Of a DNA stretch of 64,000 nt, positions 27,101 through 38,482 are shown piece after piece (position 1 is the stretch's first letter; each line of letters starts with the position of its first letter). Below the pieces are notes generated by a model. It did no database searches. It saw nothing but the letters and a program-made list of their open reading frames with translations, and was not told the origin of the DNA. The stretch spans positions 26,164,208-26,228,207 of the forward strand of contig NC_054082.1 in assembly GCF_017562075.2 (NCBI RefSeq), given 5' to 3'. A program made the translations under genes and the position numbers. Origin of the DNA: Anopheles merus (lineage: Eukaryota > Arthropoda > Insecta > Diptera > Culicidae).

Positions 27101-28305
27101 GTGATGATTCATCGCCCATTTGTCGATCGTGTCGTGATGCTGGATGCGTCGTGATTTTCTGCCGCGATCGCAGAGCAGGACCCGAAGCAAAAACCCGTGA
27201 TTGACGACCGGTTTGTGGCTAGCGTTTGCGCTCTCAATGCATCGTTTTGATCGGGTCGGAATTTTGGAGGTTCAATCATTGGGGGCCGAGATAGAAAACA
27301 AAACATTAACCCAAATGTACAGACCCTCTTAAGCACTTTGGTACGAATATTTAACACTATCGAGGGGCTTTCAGTGGTGAAGCCTATTTTGGTTTTATTC
27401 GAGAAAAAGATAATCGATTATCGCGAGCGAATGTTGTCAATAAAACCCAGCAGCTGAGATAAATTCCTGCCTGATGATTCATTGCTGGAACAAAATTCCA
27501 TCTTCCAAGGAATATTCCGAGAAACTGCATTCTTTTCATCTACACCTCAAGAAAAGAAAAAAAACTAGGAATTTGATGAACTGAAAATGAGCTAAACAGA
27601 AAGGAAAAGGAAAGCATCTTCCCTTCAGAAGGCGTCTTTATGGCTTTTATGCGTCTGGAGAACAGTTTATTTTACATACTTCTCCTCTCCCAGAGCTCTC
27701 GGCTCAGATGCGTATCATGTAACAGCTCACCGAAACCGAACCGTAGCACACTCAGCAGAAGAAGAAACCCGTGCACGGCCAAAGATGCGTAAAATGTGTT
27801 TTATATTTATTGCACCATCGTATCCCAATCGAGCCTCTTGGGCCGTCCAAACACGAAACACTGAAAACAATTAGGTACGGTCGTGTATTTGTTTTCAAAT
27901 TATGAAACCACTCTTGGGATGAGGGGGGTTTTGTTTAATGCGATGAGAAGAATGGGGAACGAAATGATGAGAAGGCACAAGAAAGAGAGATACATACAGG
28001 TTCTCACACAAAGTTTGACGAATTACTACCCGGTTGCAAGACAAACGGTTTTACGATCAGTGTTGGTTCCGTCCGAAGGGTGGCCGGTTATGCTTTACGT
28101 ACGCTCTGTTATGCTTACACTAAAAAGAACGCTTTTGCAGCATAGATTAGGTCGTGTGATTGATAGTTTCAGTTTTTGGAAAAGGATACGTAAATTTGGT
28201 CTCGCTCGTAGCGCACTTTCAGGTTGCGGTTGATGCCATTCTCGTCAATGTCCGATATGCAGGTCATATCGGGGACGCCCTTGTCCGGTGTGGAACCGAT
28301 GCGGC
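6150..28305 (-). CDS. unconventional myosin heavy chain with two MyTH4-FERM units (class XXII type), N-terminus missing
   Basis: Actin-based motor. Thirteen exons join in phase with GT-AG borders: 28305-28190, 25664-25602, 17641-16547, 16462-15294, 14219-13689, 13614-12330, 12234-12005, 10427-10250, 10174-9223, 9055-8549, 7350-7049, 6969-6526 and 6452-6150 (stop), giving about 2390 residues. The motor (to about 700) has GESGAGKT, NDNSSRFGK and LDIFGFENF. Next come three IQ motifs (about 705-768), a charged single-helix stretch (to about 815), an Asn/Gln/Ala-rich part and a His/Pro-rich linker of about 200 residues containing EEPIYEAV. MyTH4-1 is at about 1230-1419, FERM-1 from 1420, MyTH4-2 at about 1760-1990 and FERM-2 to about 2310, then a Pro/Gln-rich tail. 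There is no SH3 between the units, unlike class VII and XV. The first exon starts in mid-codon, so upstream coding sequence exists; the usual N-terminal SH3-like fold was not found. The exon-4 donor is weak (AG/GTCTGT). Confidence 0.9.
7351..8548 (-). other. myosin intron
   Basis: AT-rich intron within FERM-2 coding sequence. Both borders conform to GT-AG. I see no nested gene or repeat in it. Confidence 0.75.
10428..12004 (-). other. myosin intron between FERM-1 subdomains
   Basis: The intron separates the F1 and F2 lobes of the first FERM domain. The middle (about 11150-11720) is AT-rich and holds several imperfect copies of an AATCATGAATCTTTAAA-like phrase (near 11510-11650), perhaps a decayed repeat. 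No gene is seen. Confidence 0.65.
14220..15293 (-). other. myosin intron after the charged helix
   Basis: An intron of about 1.07 kb between the charged helix exon and the Asn/Gln-rich exon. The weak donor GTCTGT joins to a good acceptor, and the two-plus-one codon split restores an Arg. No nested gene is recognised. Confidence 0.7.
17642..25601 (-). other. large myosin intron within the motor
   Basis: A nearly 8-kb intron placed between the exon ending in the YKEIDCYTQ segment and the exon with the P-loop. It has moderate complexity with short CA tracts (for example 25345-25368) and a perfect 11-bp stem hairpin at 20780-20806. The ORFs inside lack domain or codon support. Its size would suit intronic enhancers, but no specific site can be argued from sequence alone. 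Confidence 0.7.
20780..20806. repeat. perfect 11-bp inverted repeat with 5-nt loop
   Basis: GCGATAGCGTG, loop AATCA, then CACGCTATCGC. The stem is perfect and unusually GC-rich for its surroundings. It could be a fold-back remnant, a protein-binding palindrome or an RNA hairpin in the intron. Confidence 0.8.
25665..28189 (-). other. myosin intron
   Basis: Intron between the exon for the RYERDQIY segment and the exon for TYTGSILIAVNPY, phase 0 on both sides. A TATAAAAG at 26717 on the plus strand and another TATA-like site near 25410 have no credible coding sequence behind them. No nested gene is supported. Confidence 0.7.
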
Positions 28306-31300
28306 CTGAAATGAGATGAAGAAAACCAGTACATGGTTAGAGCATTTGATGTATTATGGATATTACAAAAAGTAACTCAAAACTAAAAAAAAATATATAA
28401 TACAAAAATGCTGGCGACAAAAACAATTGGTTAGCATTGAAATCTCTGCCAACAGAATCGACCACAGGCCTATCATCTCGAGTAGAGCGCTAGAACTCGT
28501 GTGTGCCGCCCAAGCACGTGGGCATCGACCTCACGCCGTAAAGGTAACCGGCACCGTATTTCATACACCGTTTCACCACCCCTTCGATGCACTGGACCGA
28601 GCCGTACCGAGGCATCGAGCAGTGGGTTCGCTTTTTCTTTCCATTTTGCACATCGTAAGCAGCGGTGCGGCGATGGTGCACCAAAAAGAGCACATCGTCC
28701 GGCCGTTGGCGTTGTTATTGCTGCAGTCATGCCTCACCGGCTGGTCGATGCTACCTACCCAGTCAGTCCGGAGGGTATTCCCTCCCCGTTCCCCTGGTTT
28801 GCGTTCTTCCCGCAAGAACCAGTTCCGGACGATTCGGTGCGATTCTATCGCTCCTCCGCCAGCAAACCCAAAGCAACAACCAGGCTCAAAGACAGGCGCG
28901 CAACAGTCGACACGAAAAGCTTGGAAGCAAGCGAAATGGCTGGTTCATTCGCATCTATTTCTGCCGTTTGCTAGGTTTATAAAAATAGCACCACTACCAC
29001 CACCAACACCACACCGCCACCACGAAGCATTGGCGATTCATCCGAAACATGAATGGAAGATGCAAGAACTGCAACTACTCGTCCCTTCCACGCAGACGAC
29101 GACGGACGAGGGAATTCCTTCCCTTTTCCTTTTTGCCTTTTTTTTGTTGTTGCTGGTTTGCCTCAGACAGGTTCTTCTGGCGGTGGCTTGCCGCTGTGTG
29201 TTGCTGCTGTTCAATCATGCCAGACAAAAGGCGACTTCTTGTGTTTAACCACAACAGCGCTGAGAGCGCTAGTGGGGCCCCCGTTGTACAGCGGAAGTAC
29301 TTGACGATGCAACGGTTGGGACGGTTGAGGCAGTATGGCACAGTATGAAACGTGCGGATTGCAAATGAAAAAGACCTCTAGCCATATCGCCGGGATAGCA
29401 CCACCTGTCGTCTAGACATGACAGATTGATTTTGCGGCTCTTGATCTGTGTGACAGTGGAAAATGGAGAAGAAGTTTGCATTATAACAAAAATCCCTGGA
29501 AATGGTGCATTGAAGTGACGGGACATTCTTTTGTTTTGAGCTAGACAGATTATGTGTTTTTCATGTCGGTGAGGAGTGAGGAAATGTTGGAGGCTTTAAT
29601 GTTCACATGCTTACGACAAATTAACCATTAACAAGGTGCATTATCCCGTGGATTAAGCTTGTACTTAACGCCTCCAATCGCGGGACCGTAAAATCCCATA
29701 CCATTCCCCAAGCAGGATACCGCCACAACAACACAACACTAACGAGAGTCTCATTAATCTCGTATTGTATCGCGCACACCGTGCCAACGGAACAAAGGAT
29801 CATTAAATGACCTTTCGATACGCAACCCCCCTCCAGTAAAAAAGCTACAAAAAAACTCCATACCACCATATTTATCAGGACGCTTTCTGTTGTGCCACGT
29901 GCGCGGGTCAGCAGGCAAGCCCTTAACGGGTCAGCATGCAAGATAAAATTATCAACCGTAAGCTTTGTTTTTCGTTTTTTCGATGGGCTCATTCTGAGAC
30001 CGAGCTGACCTCATTGGAAACGCGGTGGACTACGGCGTTTGTAAGCGTTGCCCTTGCCAGGCCAGCAAAGTCCGTGACGGTGCGACCTGATTTCTTGGAC
30101 GACGTCATCAAGACGTCGAAGAAGGGCGGAGGACAGTCGAAAAGCGAAATCGAATTTCTTGGCGTCGGGCGGCGGTTTGGCTTTTGTTCTTTCCTTTCCA
30201 CCCGAATGCTGGTCAGCTGCTCAGCCGGGTGCGAGAAGGCGCGTGCTTACCGATAAACAAGACACGAACACGCCGCCACACTTGCTGCCGCCGGACGGAC
30301 GGACGGACGGACAGCTGAACAACAAAACGGCTCAATATCAACGCAGCAGCAGACAGCAGCGGCATGTTGCGAGTTTTCGATGTGTCTGCGCCGTGTCTTG
30401 TTGCCCGTGTTCAGTTTTTTTTTAATGCTCCTTGACTGACGGACCTGACTGAATGGTCAAAATTGAAAGCAATGATTGATACAGCCGATCAGAGCAGGCA
30501 CAGTCCACTTGGAAACCACACCACTCCCGTTGGCGCGAAGGGTTCTGCTACAGCGAGGTGCGGTGCGGATTTCGTGGCAACGTGAGTAGCAGTTCAATTT
30601 TGGCGCAAAAACACTGATGTCTTTCGGGGGGGTTTGGGCGACCAGCGTCCGGCACCAGGTTCCGGCTCAAACCTTGATCTTGGACAGTGGGCGAGCGCGC
30701 GCGCGCCCAAGTTGTTTTGCTTTCAACAAATTGCCGTACAACCAGCGCGCCGCCCTTCTCGAACGGTAGCGCGCCCCGTGTTTGCTCGATTGATGGTGGT
30801 AAGCATACGCCTGCTATGTCCCGGGCAACATTGTGGTGCAAACGCGTGTTGTTTGCCAAGCCCAGCGTGCGCGCACATATACACATATATCACTCCGGGC
30901 AGGATCGATAGGGCATGGCCAACACCCTCTAGACGCACGAGAAACGTTTCGCTAATAATGCTCAGCCGTCAGCCAATCAGTACGTACGTCGGCGCTGCAT
31001 ACATTTGCCACAAACTAGCAGTTCGATTGCTTTCTTCACACCACCGCAGCAGTGGATTCGGTGGATCGTTGCACAGTGAACATTATTATCCTGATGCTTG
31101 ACGGTAATTCATCGCCGTGTCTCCGCGTAGCATTGCCTGGCGATTGCTTCCTTCTTGCTTCGCGAGAATTACGGCAAGAATTAGATAACTACCATTTGCG
31201 GCCGGCCGCAAACCGGCCTAGACGTGTCAATCATCAGCTGTTGGGAACGCTCGCGTACAGCTGGACGGTAATTTATGGTCATGATACTGCCGCAGTACAC

Positions 31301-32660
31301 AGCACTCCACCGAACCCGGACAACATTCAGGGAGCAGCAAACTCAATCAAGCAAGCAAGCAAGCAATGTCGGTTGCGTTGTCAAGAACGCATGTGGAGCT
31401 TTACCGAGATAAGAATCGGTAGTAATCGCGTACAGTTCACGGCACGGCACTGGAATATATCCCGCAACGGGCGGTCTTGAGACGTTTGCAAAAATCTGGA
31501 ATTTAATCCAACTTTTTTGTGTTGCCTCGGTCGCCACGCTTCGCGTGTATGCCCCGTGCCGGACCAGCTGGGCCGCGAGCTAATGACAGACGGGGACGCC
31601 CCGGGAGCTGAGACCAGCCTTTCCCCCGGTTGCTATCACGGTACGGGAATTAATTGGCCACTAATCAGCAGTGGGATGGAGGGGGGGGGGAGGAGGTGCA
31701 TATGACATCCGACGCCGGTCGTGTGTACCGGTCAGGCGATTAGATTCAATTACGTGACATAAATTGATACAAACTGATCCATAAATAGTAACGGGCGGCT
31801 ATTTTCTGGCCACCCGGTGGGGCTACGCTTGTCTATCTTTCGCTCTTTTTTGTGGTTGGTAGGTCACACAAATCTCCTGCCCGGTTTGATACCGAAACCA
31901 AGCGAGGGTCGCGCGCGCCCCCTCGACGACGCCAAGCTGCGCCGAAGAAAAATGAGCCCAGGGACGGAAAGTGACCGTTCTGGCGAAAGGTGCTGACACC
32001 TGGAGCTGTGCCCGAGTTTGACAGTTTTAGCAGCATAATTTAGAACGTAAAATATGGTTGCGTTTCGGTTCGATTGGCACGGTACACGCAGGATCTATGC
32101 TAAGGTTTCGGTTGGCAAAGTATCGGTACACATGCAAAAGTAATAAATTGGCTGGCTCTTTTCTCTCTCTCTCTATCTCACGCGCTTTCGCTACATTGCA
32201 AATTTAATACACAGTCAGCGAACAGAACAGATTGAAACGGTCAATAAAGTTTCAGTAATACCCGGTGTGGATGATGAATTTTGCAGCCTTCGTTTGATGC
32301 TTCGTTTTTTTCATTCGTATTGTAATCGATCGGCATAAAGCAGCAGCCGTATGCATTAAAATGATTATCGTGAGCGAAACTTCTCATCGATCACACAGTA
32401 TGGTGCCCAGTCGTCCTGTCAGCGAAGGAAATCAACGTTCGATGGGCTTTGGCCGATCGTTTGATGCACTTCACATCAAGTCGGGCACACTATCAACGGA
32501 CGTTGTCAAGCATAGCGAAATCACTGATATGGTTCGGTTCAGCGGTTAGGCAAGGCGGACTGGGATGAATCACTCACTCGTCATTGCATTCATGCGATTA
32601 AATGTAGTGAACTTAAATCGATTCATTCAACTCTGCTGCATTGATTTGATTTTGTGCATT
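28306..32660. other. probable 5' intron of the myosin gene, or intergenic
   Basis: The myosin exon ending at 28305 must be joined to at least one upstream exon. A possible donor and short open exon is at 30250-30366 (listed separately). The GC-richer block 28480-29340 is open in several frames on both strands but shows no domain, so I do not call a gene. Confidence 0.5.
30250..30366 (-). CDS. weak candidate first coding exon of the myosin gene
   Basis: On the minus strand an ATG at 30366 opens a frame of 39 codons that ends at a good donor (ATCG/GTAAGC, exon end 30250). The left-over single base would complete the codon begun in the 28305 exon in the correct phase (Gly, then RIGSTPDKG). The reading is rich in Leu, Val and Arg, partly produced by five tandem GTCC units, and bears no likeness to the SH3-like subdomain that precedes most class VII-type motors. 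A phase match arises by chance one time in three. It may equally be a 5' UTR exon or nothing. Confidence 0.15.
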
Positions 32661-32667
32661 GAAATAC

Positions 32668-32697
32668 TATAAATAGCGCAAAACTTTTTCAGCTTCA
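32668..32697 (+). promoter_or_regulatory. TATA box and initiator for the small peptide gene
   Basis: TATAAATAG at 32668-32676 is followed 29 bases later by TTCATCT, an insect initiator-like match (A at 32697). The next ATG, 24 bases further on, opens the peptide ORF at 32721. The spacing is that of a focused TATA promoter. Confidence 0.6.
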
Positions 32698-32720
32698 TCT
32701 AGGATTAAGCAAAAAAAAAC

Positions 32721-32849
32721 ATGAAAATTATATTAACCTTAACGTTTTTATGGGTCGTTTATGGCAGCTTGCCGTCCACTGGAACGAACGCGCAGTCGTG
32801 CATAGAGCTATTGCCACCGTGCATGCCGCTTATCGAAGTCATAAATTAG
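32721..32849 (+). CDS. small secreted peptide, 42 residues (unrecognised)
   Basis: The ORF starts with ATG in a favourable context (AAAC before the ATG) just behind a TATA box and initiator. The product begins MKIILTLTFLWVVYG, a clear signal peptide, with plausible cleavage after TGTNA (residue 24). The mature part would be only 18 residues, starting QSCIELLPPC and ending IEVIN, with two Cys six residues apart that could form a disulfide. I do not recognise the family. It was too short for ordinary ORF calling. It lies on the strand opposite to the myosin gene, probably inside that gene's 5' intron. No AATAAA follows within a few hundred bases; a donor-like GTAATT at about 32887 and an acceptor-like TTTCAG near 33122 could place the 3' UTR on a second exon. 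Function is unknown; salivary, immune or signalling peptides all fit the layout. Confidence 0.6.
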   Translation: MKIILTLTFLWVVYGSLPSTGTNAQSCIELLPPCMPLIEVIN

Positions 32850-34914
32850 GAATCTGATCAAACTGTTCGCAGCGGGACGGGAAGTGGTAATTATTATTCT
32901 CACCAGCAATCGTACCGCAAATGACAGATTAGCTTCTGCCTCGTTTGCCCAGTTTGCTTTCTCTATCGTGGTGCACTTGGGTGGGTGAGTAAATGCCCCC
33001 ATACACAATGGCGATGTTTAGTATTCGTTGCTATTGAAACATAAGCAACGGTGGCAAATGCTTTGACCAGGCTCTAGTAGCTGTCGTCGATTGTCTTGTT
33101 GTGCTAATGTTTTTAAATTTCAGTTCCGCATCACGCACGCCACATTCAGAACGTTGTTGCTCGTGTGTGTGTGTGTGTCCGTTCGTTATCTTCCAAGACC
33201 TTGGCTGGTAGCGTCGGTCAGAAGTTGCGACAACTAAAGGCGAACCGGTCGGAGCAGATGGTTACGTCGTCTTGGTCGAGATTATGTCGATACAGCTGGA
33301 TACAACGACACACGAGCGTGATTTCCGTTTGCCAAACATTCCATCCCGTAAGGAGCTGAACGGAAGAGAATAGAGACCCGAGAAGGTCGTTTTGTGTTTG
33401 TGTGGTGTTGATCGAAAAGACCTTTACCCACTATCACTTTGCATGTTGATGGACCTGTTTGCTCTACCAGTGCACAACCGGTGTTGGGTTGGTGTCTCAG
33501 GGCGAGCTCATCCCCTAACCTTCGCTCACCGGGCAGCTGGGATTGTACGATAAATAGCGTCCGTGAACTTTTGCGCTAGTTGAAATGGACTGCTATCCGC
33601 GTACCTCACTCATAATATCTGCTCTGCTCGCGCGTACAATGTTGCCTTATTTCCGGATTTAAATGTGACCGTACCTTTACCATACACGCCAAGCATTCCT
33701 TTGGTCTGTTTCCTTCGCGGACAGGCTTTCCTATGACTAATCGGCACCAGTAGGTAGTCGACAGTAAGGTTTTCGAAATGGCAAGCCCCTTTTTCCAGCA
33801 ATCCTTTCACCGTGCGATTGCTTTGCCCCAAGCGCACGCTGTAAAAGGTTGGTTTCCTTTTGTTTTTGCCACTTCAGTCGCTCGCGTACCGGTTTGTTTG
33901 CGAATGAGCGAATGGTGTTATTGGCAGAGCTTTAAGTTGTTCTTGCTCAGGCGCCAATTGAACAATTCGTCCAGCACAAAGATGCCTTTCGCTATTGATA
34001 GGAATTATTAATTCGATTCAATTAAAATAAAGTGAAGCGTACATAAGTTTATGTTGCACAGGGAGCAGCGAATAGATTTCTTTCCTACGAATGATTTAAC
34101 ATATCAATCAGTTCGGGGCTGTGTCTGCGTCCACAGCAAAGTGAAATAACAACCGATCGACCGAGAATGTGTTTACCATATGGTGGAAACTGTCGTTTTG
34201 TGGGCCACTGTTTGTATATGTGACGCACCGCACTACCCCAAACATCCATTCGATCCAAAAGCGAATCGTCAGTTTGCGAGCAGAGCACAACCAACCCTCC
34301 CGACACCGATGGGTTCGACCCCATATCTTGTTTGTTCTCCATTTTTTTTAACAACCCCTTCCGAGGAGCTGTTCGTCTTGTGTGTGTTCACCCCGTCTTC
34401 CAGCCAAGAAGACGACCAATACTATGTGTGTGTGTATGTGTGTCTGTACTCAGCACTATTTCGCGATTGTGATGAGTCAGCGGCTATGAGTGCATCAGCT
34501 ACGTGTGGCCATACACCGGCCATATTACACCACACCATTCGCACCAAGTGGTGAACGAAAAGGTGTCACACATAATTTACGTAACCAGGATTTGTCCGGC
34601 ATGTGTCGTCGTGGTAGTCGTCGTCGCTGGTTGTTCCGGAACTACCCGGAGTTTCCCACCAAAGAGTGGGTAGGCGGGGGGGGGGGTCTGACATTCAGAG
34701 GTGTGTTTTTCGTTTCGTTCACGGTTGCTTGGTTGTGCATGTAATCTTTGCGAGGCCCACCGGTGTGTTGGCACTGGTATTTGGGCCACGGTAGGAGCTA
34801 ATGGGCCTTTCCTCCCGCATGATGATTTGTTTCGATGAGGCGTTGATTTTTAAATTAAGCAATTTCTCCCTTTTGACTAGCGGTGTTTGTGTTTGTGCTG
34901 TGTGCTACTGTGCC

Positions 34915-34916
<2 letters not shown>

Positions 34917-34964
<48 letters not shown>
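34917..34964. repeat. (GT)24 microsatellite
   Basis: An uninterrupted run of 24 GT dinucleotides, followed about 90 bases later by a shorter interrupted GT tract at 35055-35088. Confidence 0.97.
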
Positions 34965-34966
<2 letters not shown>

Positions 34967-37617
34967 ATTAACCGAAGGGTAAATCAATGTTGTATCCGCG
35001 GCGTACCGGCGAGAAATAGGAGCAGGAGGTCTCACTAATTGATTGCCAGTGTCGGTGTGTGTACGCGTGTGTGTGTGTGTGTGTGTGTAGCCTCGGACAG
35101 GCCAGGGAAGCAATGCTTAGCAGGTGTACATATTTAATATGATTAGATTAGTGCAAATGGACTGAAAGTTGGACGGCACCAGTAAACAACCCACTTCACT
35201 TAACGAACAACGACGAAAAATGAGTGATGTTTTGATTGATTGTGGAATACATTAACTCTAGATGGTTGAGAATCTTCAAGAGTTTTATTTACAGCTCGTA
35301 AAAGCCAACTGTAAATGAGTTAATAAAGCTTTCAAAATCAGTTAAGAGCTCTCAATGATAATGGGTGGCAAAAACAAACTTTTGAATAATTAAATACCGC
35401 ATTTATTTTAAAGTGTATTTCCTTCGCCTCAACTACTCCATCAAGATATCAAGAAGATTGTACAAAGAGCCAATACGTCTGACGGACACGATTCCCTTCC
35501 AATTAGGGACAAATTTTAGCACACTTCAGTAGTAAATCAACGACAACGACGGCTACCGTGCACATGGTCCGCGGGTAAAAACACAGTAATCATAATGTGT
35601 CCGTGGTGGCCACCAAGAACTCGTAGCAGTGAACGTGGCGAGGCGTGGCCCCAACAACACCCAACAGACTGGGAGCCCCGAACCCGGTGAAGGGAATATG
35701 AGCAAACAGCCAATTTTTGACTCGATTGAAAGTAATTAAAATCGTTTGCTTGTCCACTTGCTACCGGTGGGTTGGTTGGGCTTACCACCCCCCCCCCCCC
35801 CCCGCGTGCGGTTCAATCGTTCTCCTATTTCAGATTCTTTCACCCTGCCCCCTCCCGCTCGGTAAACAGACAACCGGGGGGAGCAATTGCCCTCAACTAT
35901 CCTCCCGGGGAGAGGCCAAGGGTGCACCGTGTAACTGATAAAGCATAACACAACACCACCAACACCTTTGGGGCGGAATATATCTTAGAACCCGGTCGCC
36001 CCTTCAGGCACTAAGGGAAACGCGCGCCAGTGCCTGCGAAATCTGACAACTTCTTATCTAGCAACCGAACACTCCTACACAAACACACAGGGACCGCATG
36101 CTGAACCACCGCGGGCGACGATTTCGTGTGGGTGAATCGAATGGAACCAGTTGCACGTATTGCTCTCCATAGGAAGAAGGAGAGGCTGGCCGAAACGGGG
36201 CCCTTTCCTTCTCAGAAGCCGATTGGTTAAGTGTTAAGCGCGTTTTTTTTTTTTACCGGGCGTAATTAAAGCTCCAGTTTGTCGTTAAATCGTGTTTAAC
36301 CGGCTTTTGGATAACCGGGGCTGGTCAGAACAGCGCGCCAAACCCCGAAGACCAGACGGCGAACCCAACGCCCTCCCCCTCCCCAGATTAGTGGGAGCGA
36401 TCAAGCGTGTGCGTTCGAAGAGAGCAGTTTAATATTTCAATTATTGGGTCCCTTGGGTCGCTGGGTGATAACGCCGCGCGAGTGCTGGGCCTAGTGGTTG
36501 GACAGGCTATAATTTACGGCTTCATTATTGACCCGGTATCGACACTTGACGCCCTGACAGACCGTGAAAAGGTTCGCCTCCAGATCTCTCCCCACTCATT
36601 TAATTGAGCAGTTGATTTTTGTAGCATTAACCAACTGCTGCTCGACTAACGAGAACACGCCGGGGCTTAAGTTTGCGCCCAATTAATTATGCCATAAATT
36701 TGCAAACCACTCACGTGGCCACGGCAGACGTGTGGACGGCCGGAATGTCCAACGGCGGTGGTGTTCTTCTGGTCGCTCGAAAGCGGAAGTGCTCGGGCCA
36801 CCCGTTCCGTGTTTTCGCCGAGCACGGAGAAATGGTTTGATCACGATTCCACGACCTCGTCAGCAGTTGAGCAGTGCCAACTGCTGTCGCGTATGTTTGC
36901 GTCCTGGGGTGGCATAATAAAGCTGGCCGCGACAAGGGACAGCCAAATACTGAGTGGGAGAAAACTGCAACTGACGGTGCAACATTGTAGCGAATGCGAC
37001 TTGCCGGGGTCAAACAGAAACAGCCGCGCCTGCCACCCCCCCTCCCCCCCCCCCCCGCTGGAACATAAAAATGTACATTTGTTAGAGACGAAAAAAAAAA
37101 TGACTGCCCCATAACTGTATCGGGCTGTAGCAATGTGTCGTACACAGGCGGTCACAGCTAGATAAAGGCTACGGATAAGAACCTTTACCAATGGCGAACA
37201 AAAACGTGTCAGCAGTGTGACCGGTGACCGGAGGGGGTAGTATCCGTATTGGGCACCATTCGTGGGCCCAATTTCGAGCCAACCGTGCGGTCAGTTCCAT
37301 TTTGCTCTACGTGTGCTGTTTTGCCACAGCCTGTCAATTCTATAAATCATGGCTGAACAATTGGCAGCTGCTTCAAGATATTCGCGATGGAATGTCGCGT
37401 GTGTGAGAATTGTTTGCGTCTGTCGCTGTCCCGCGTTATGATAGGCGGCATGTAATTTTAACCACACACACACACACTTGTCACCTTCGCACGGTGTGCG
37501 GTGCCCTGCGGCTCATTTGCGCCGTTGTACCTTCGGGCAGCCGCCAAACAAAAGGATATTTTGTTATTTCGCCAGGCACCAACAGTCGACGACATTCTTT
37601 GGCACGGCACAGAAGCC

Positions 37618-37630
37618 CAATAAAGGCGGC

Positions 37631-37680
<50 letters not shown>

Positions 37681-37712
37681 AAAGGCGGCCCCACACACAC
37701 ACACACACACAC
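37618..37712. repeat. compound (CA)n microsatellite with a duplicated leader
   Basis: The phrase CAATAAAGGCGGCCC followed by a CA run occurs twice in tandem (CA runs at about 37632-37679 and 37692-37712). The whole leader-plus-microsatellite unit has therefore duplicated, and the copies differ in CA length. Confidence 0.9.
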
Positions 37713-38388
37713 CACAGCGTCCACAACCAGGGCCAATTAACAACCAACCGCTGGGTAGCACCGGTAGGTAAAAACAACAATTGCCATAATCGTTAGTGTA
37801 ATGGCGCGTTTGTTATCTTTCCGATTGGGTCGCGTGCAACCCGAGAGAGCGAGAGTGCAAATGAATTATGAAGACAGCTGCATTATGGTTTATTATTGCT
37901 TTTATTGAAACCGATCGCCTTATCGGCACCGTGTCCAGGCACGCCGTCAACCGGTGGTAGCCGTTCTTTGCTGCAGAGATATGTTTATGCTGCAATGGCC
38001 GATACTCTATTGCCGTTTGTCGCATGAGGGATCGGCGATCAATGCTATCGGCGTCGGAATCTATCGTCTGATAATGGTGGGAATCTCCACTGACCTTGGG
38101 GAATGCCTTGGGAGGGACTGTTCGAACCCTGCTTCGGTTATGAGTCAGACGCTAGGGAAATTGAGTACATCGTTGCTTAGCCTTTAGAGGGCAGAGCATA
38201 TCGGAAACTCTATTTTCCCAGAATGTGCAATTTGAACAGACTCTATTGATGAGTCACATAGACCATTTTCTGGGGGGAATTCCGGATAAGTCATTGTACA
38301 AGAGCATGCCTATACATAATGATAACATATTGCTATCTTGCTATCTTTGTTTTACACTGCATTCCGGGTCAGATTCTAATGTTAAGGG

Positions 38389-38482
38389 CATTATTCAAAA
38401 ATCGCAAATTTTTGTTTTTAGCCACCCAGCTGTCAGAAATAATGACAGCTGTTGAAAAACATCTCGCAAGTTTTGAATAATG
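38389..38482. repeat. 94-bp nested fold-back element
   Basis: The outer arms CATTATTCAAAA (38389-38400) and TTTTGAATAATG (38471-38482) are perfect reverse complements. Inside them CAGCTGTCA (38427-38435) and TGACAGCTG (38443-38451) form a second perfect pair. No clear target-site duplication is seen. It is most likely a tiny MITE remnant; a structured RNA is the alternative. Confidence 0.6.

Noticed and set aside
28427..29248. Plus-strand ORF of 273 codons in the myosin 5' region
   Set aside because: No domain, no homologue recognised, several frames equally open on both strands, and low-complexity Leu/Pro runs. It was judged a chance opening in a GC-rich block.
38100..38160. GTTCGAACCCT resembling a tRNA B-box
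   Set aside because: No matching A-box, acceptor stem or anticodon arm could be folded around it.
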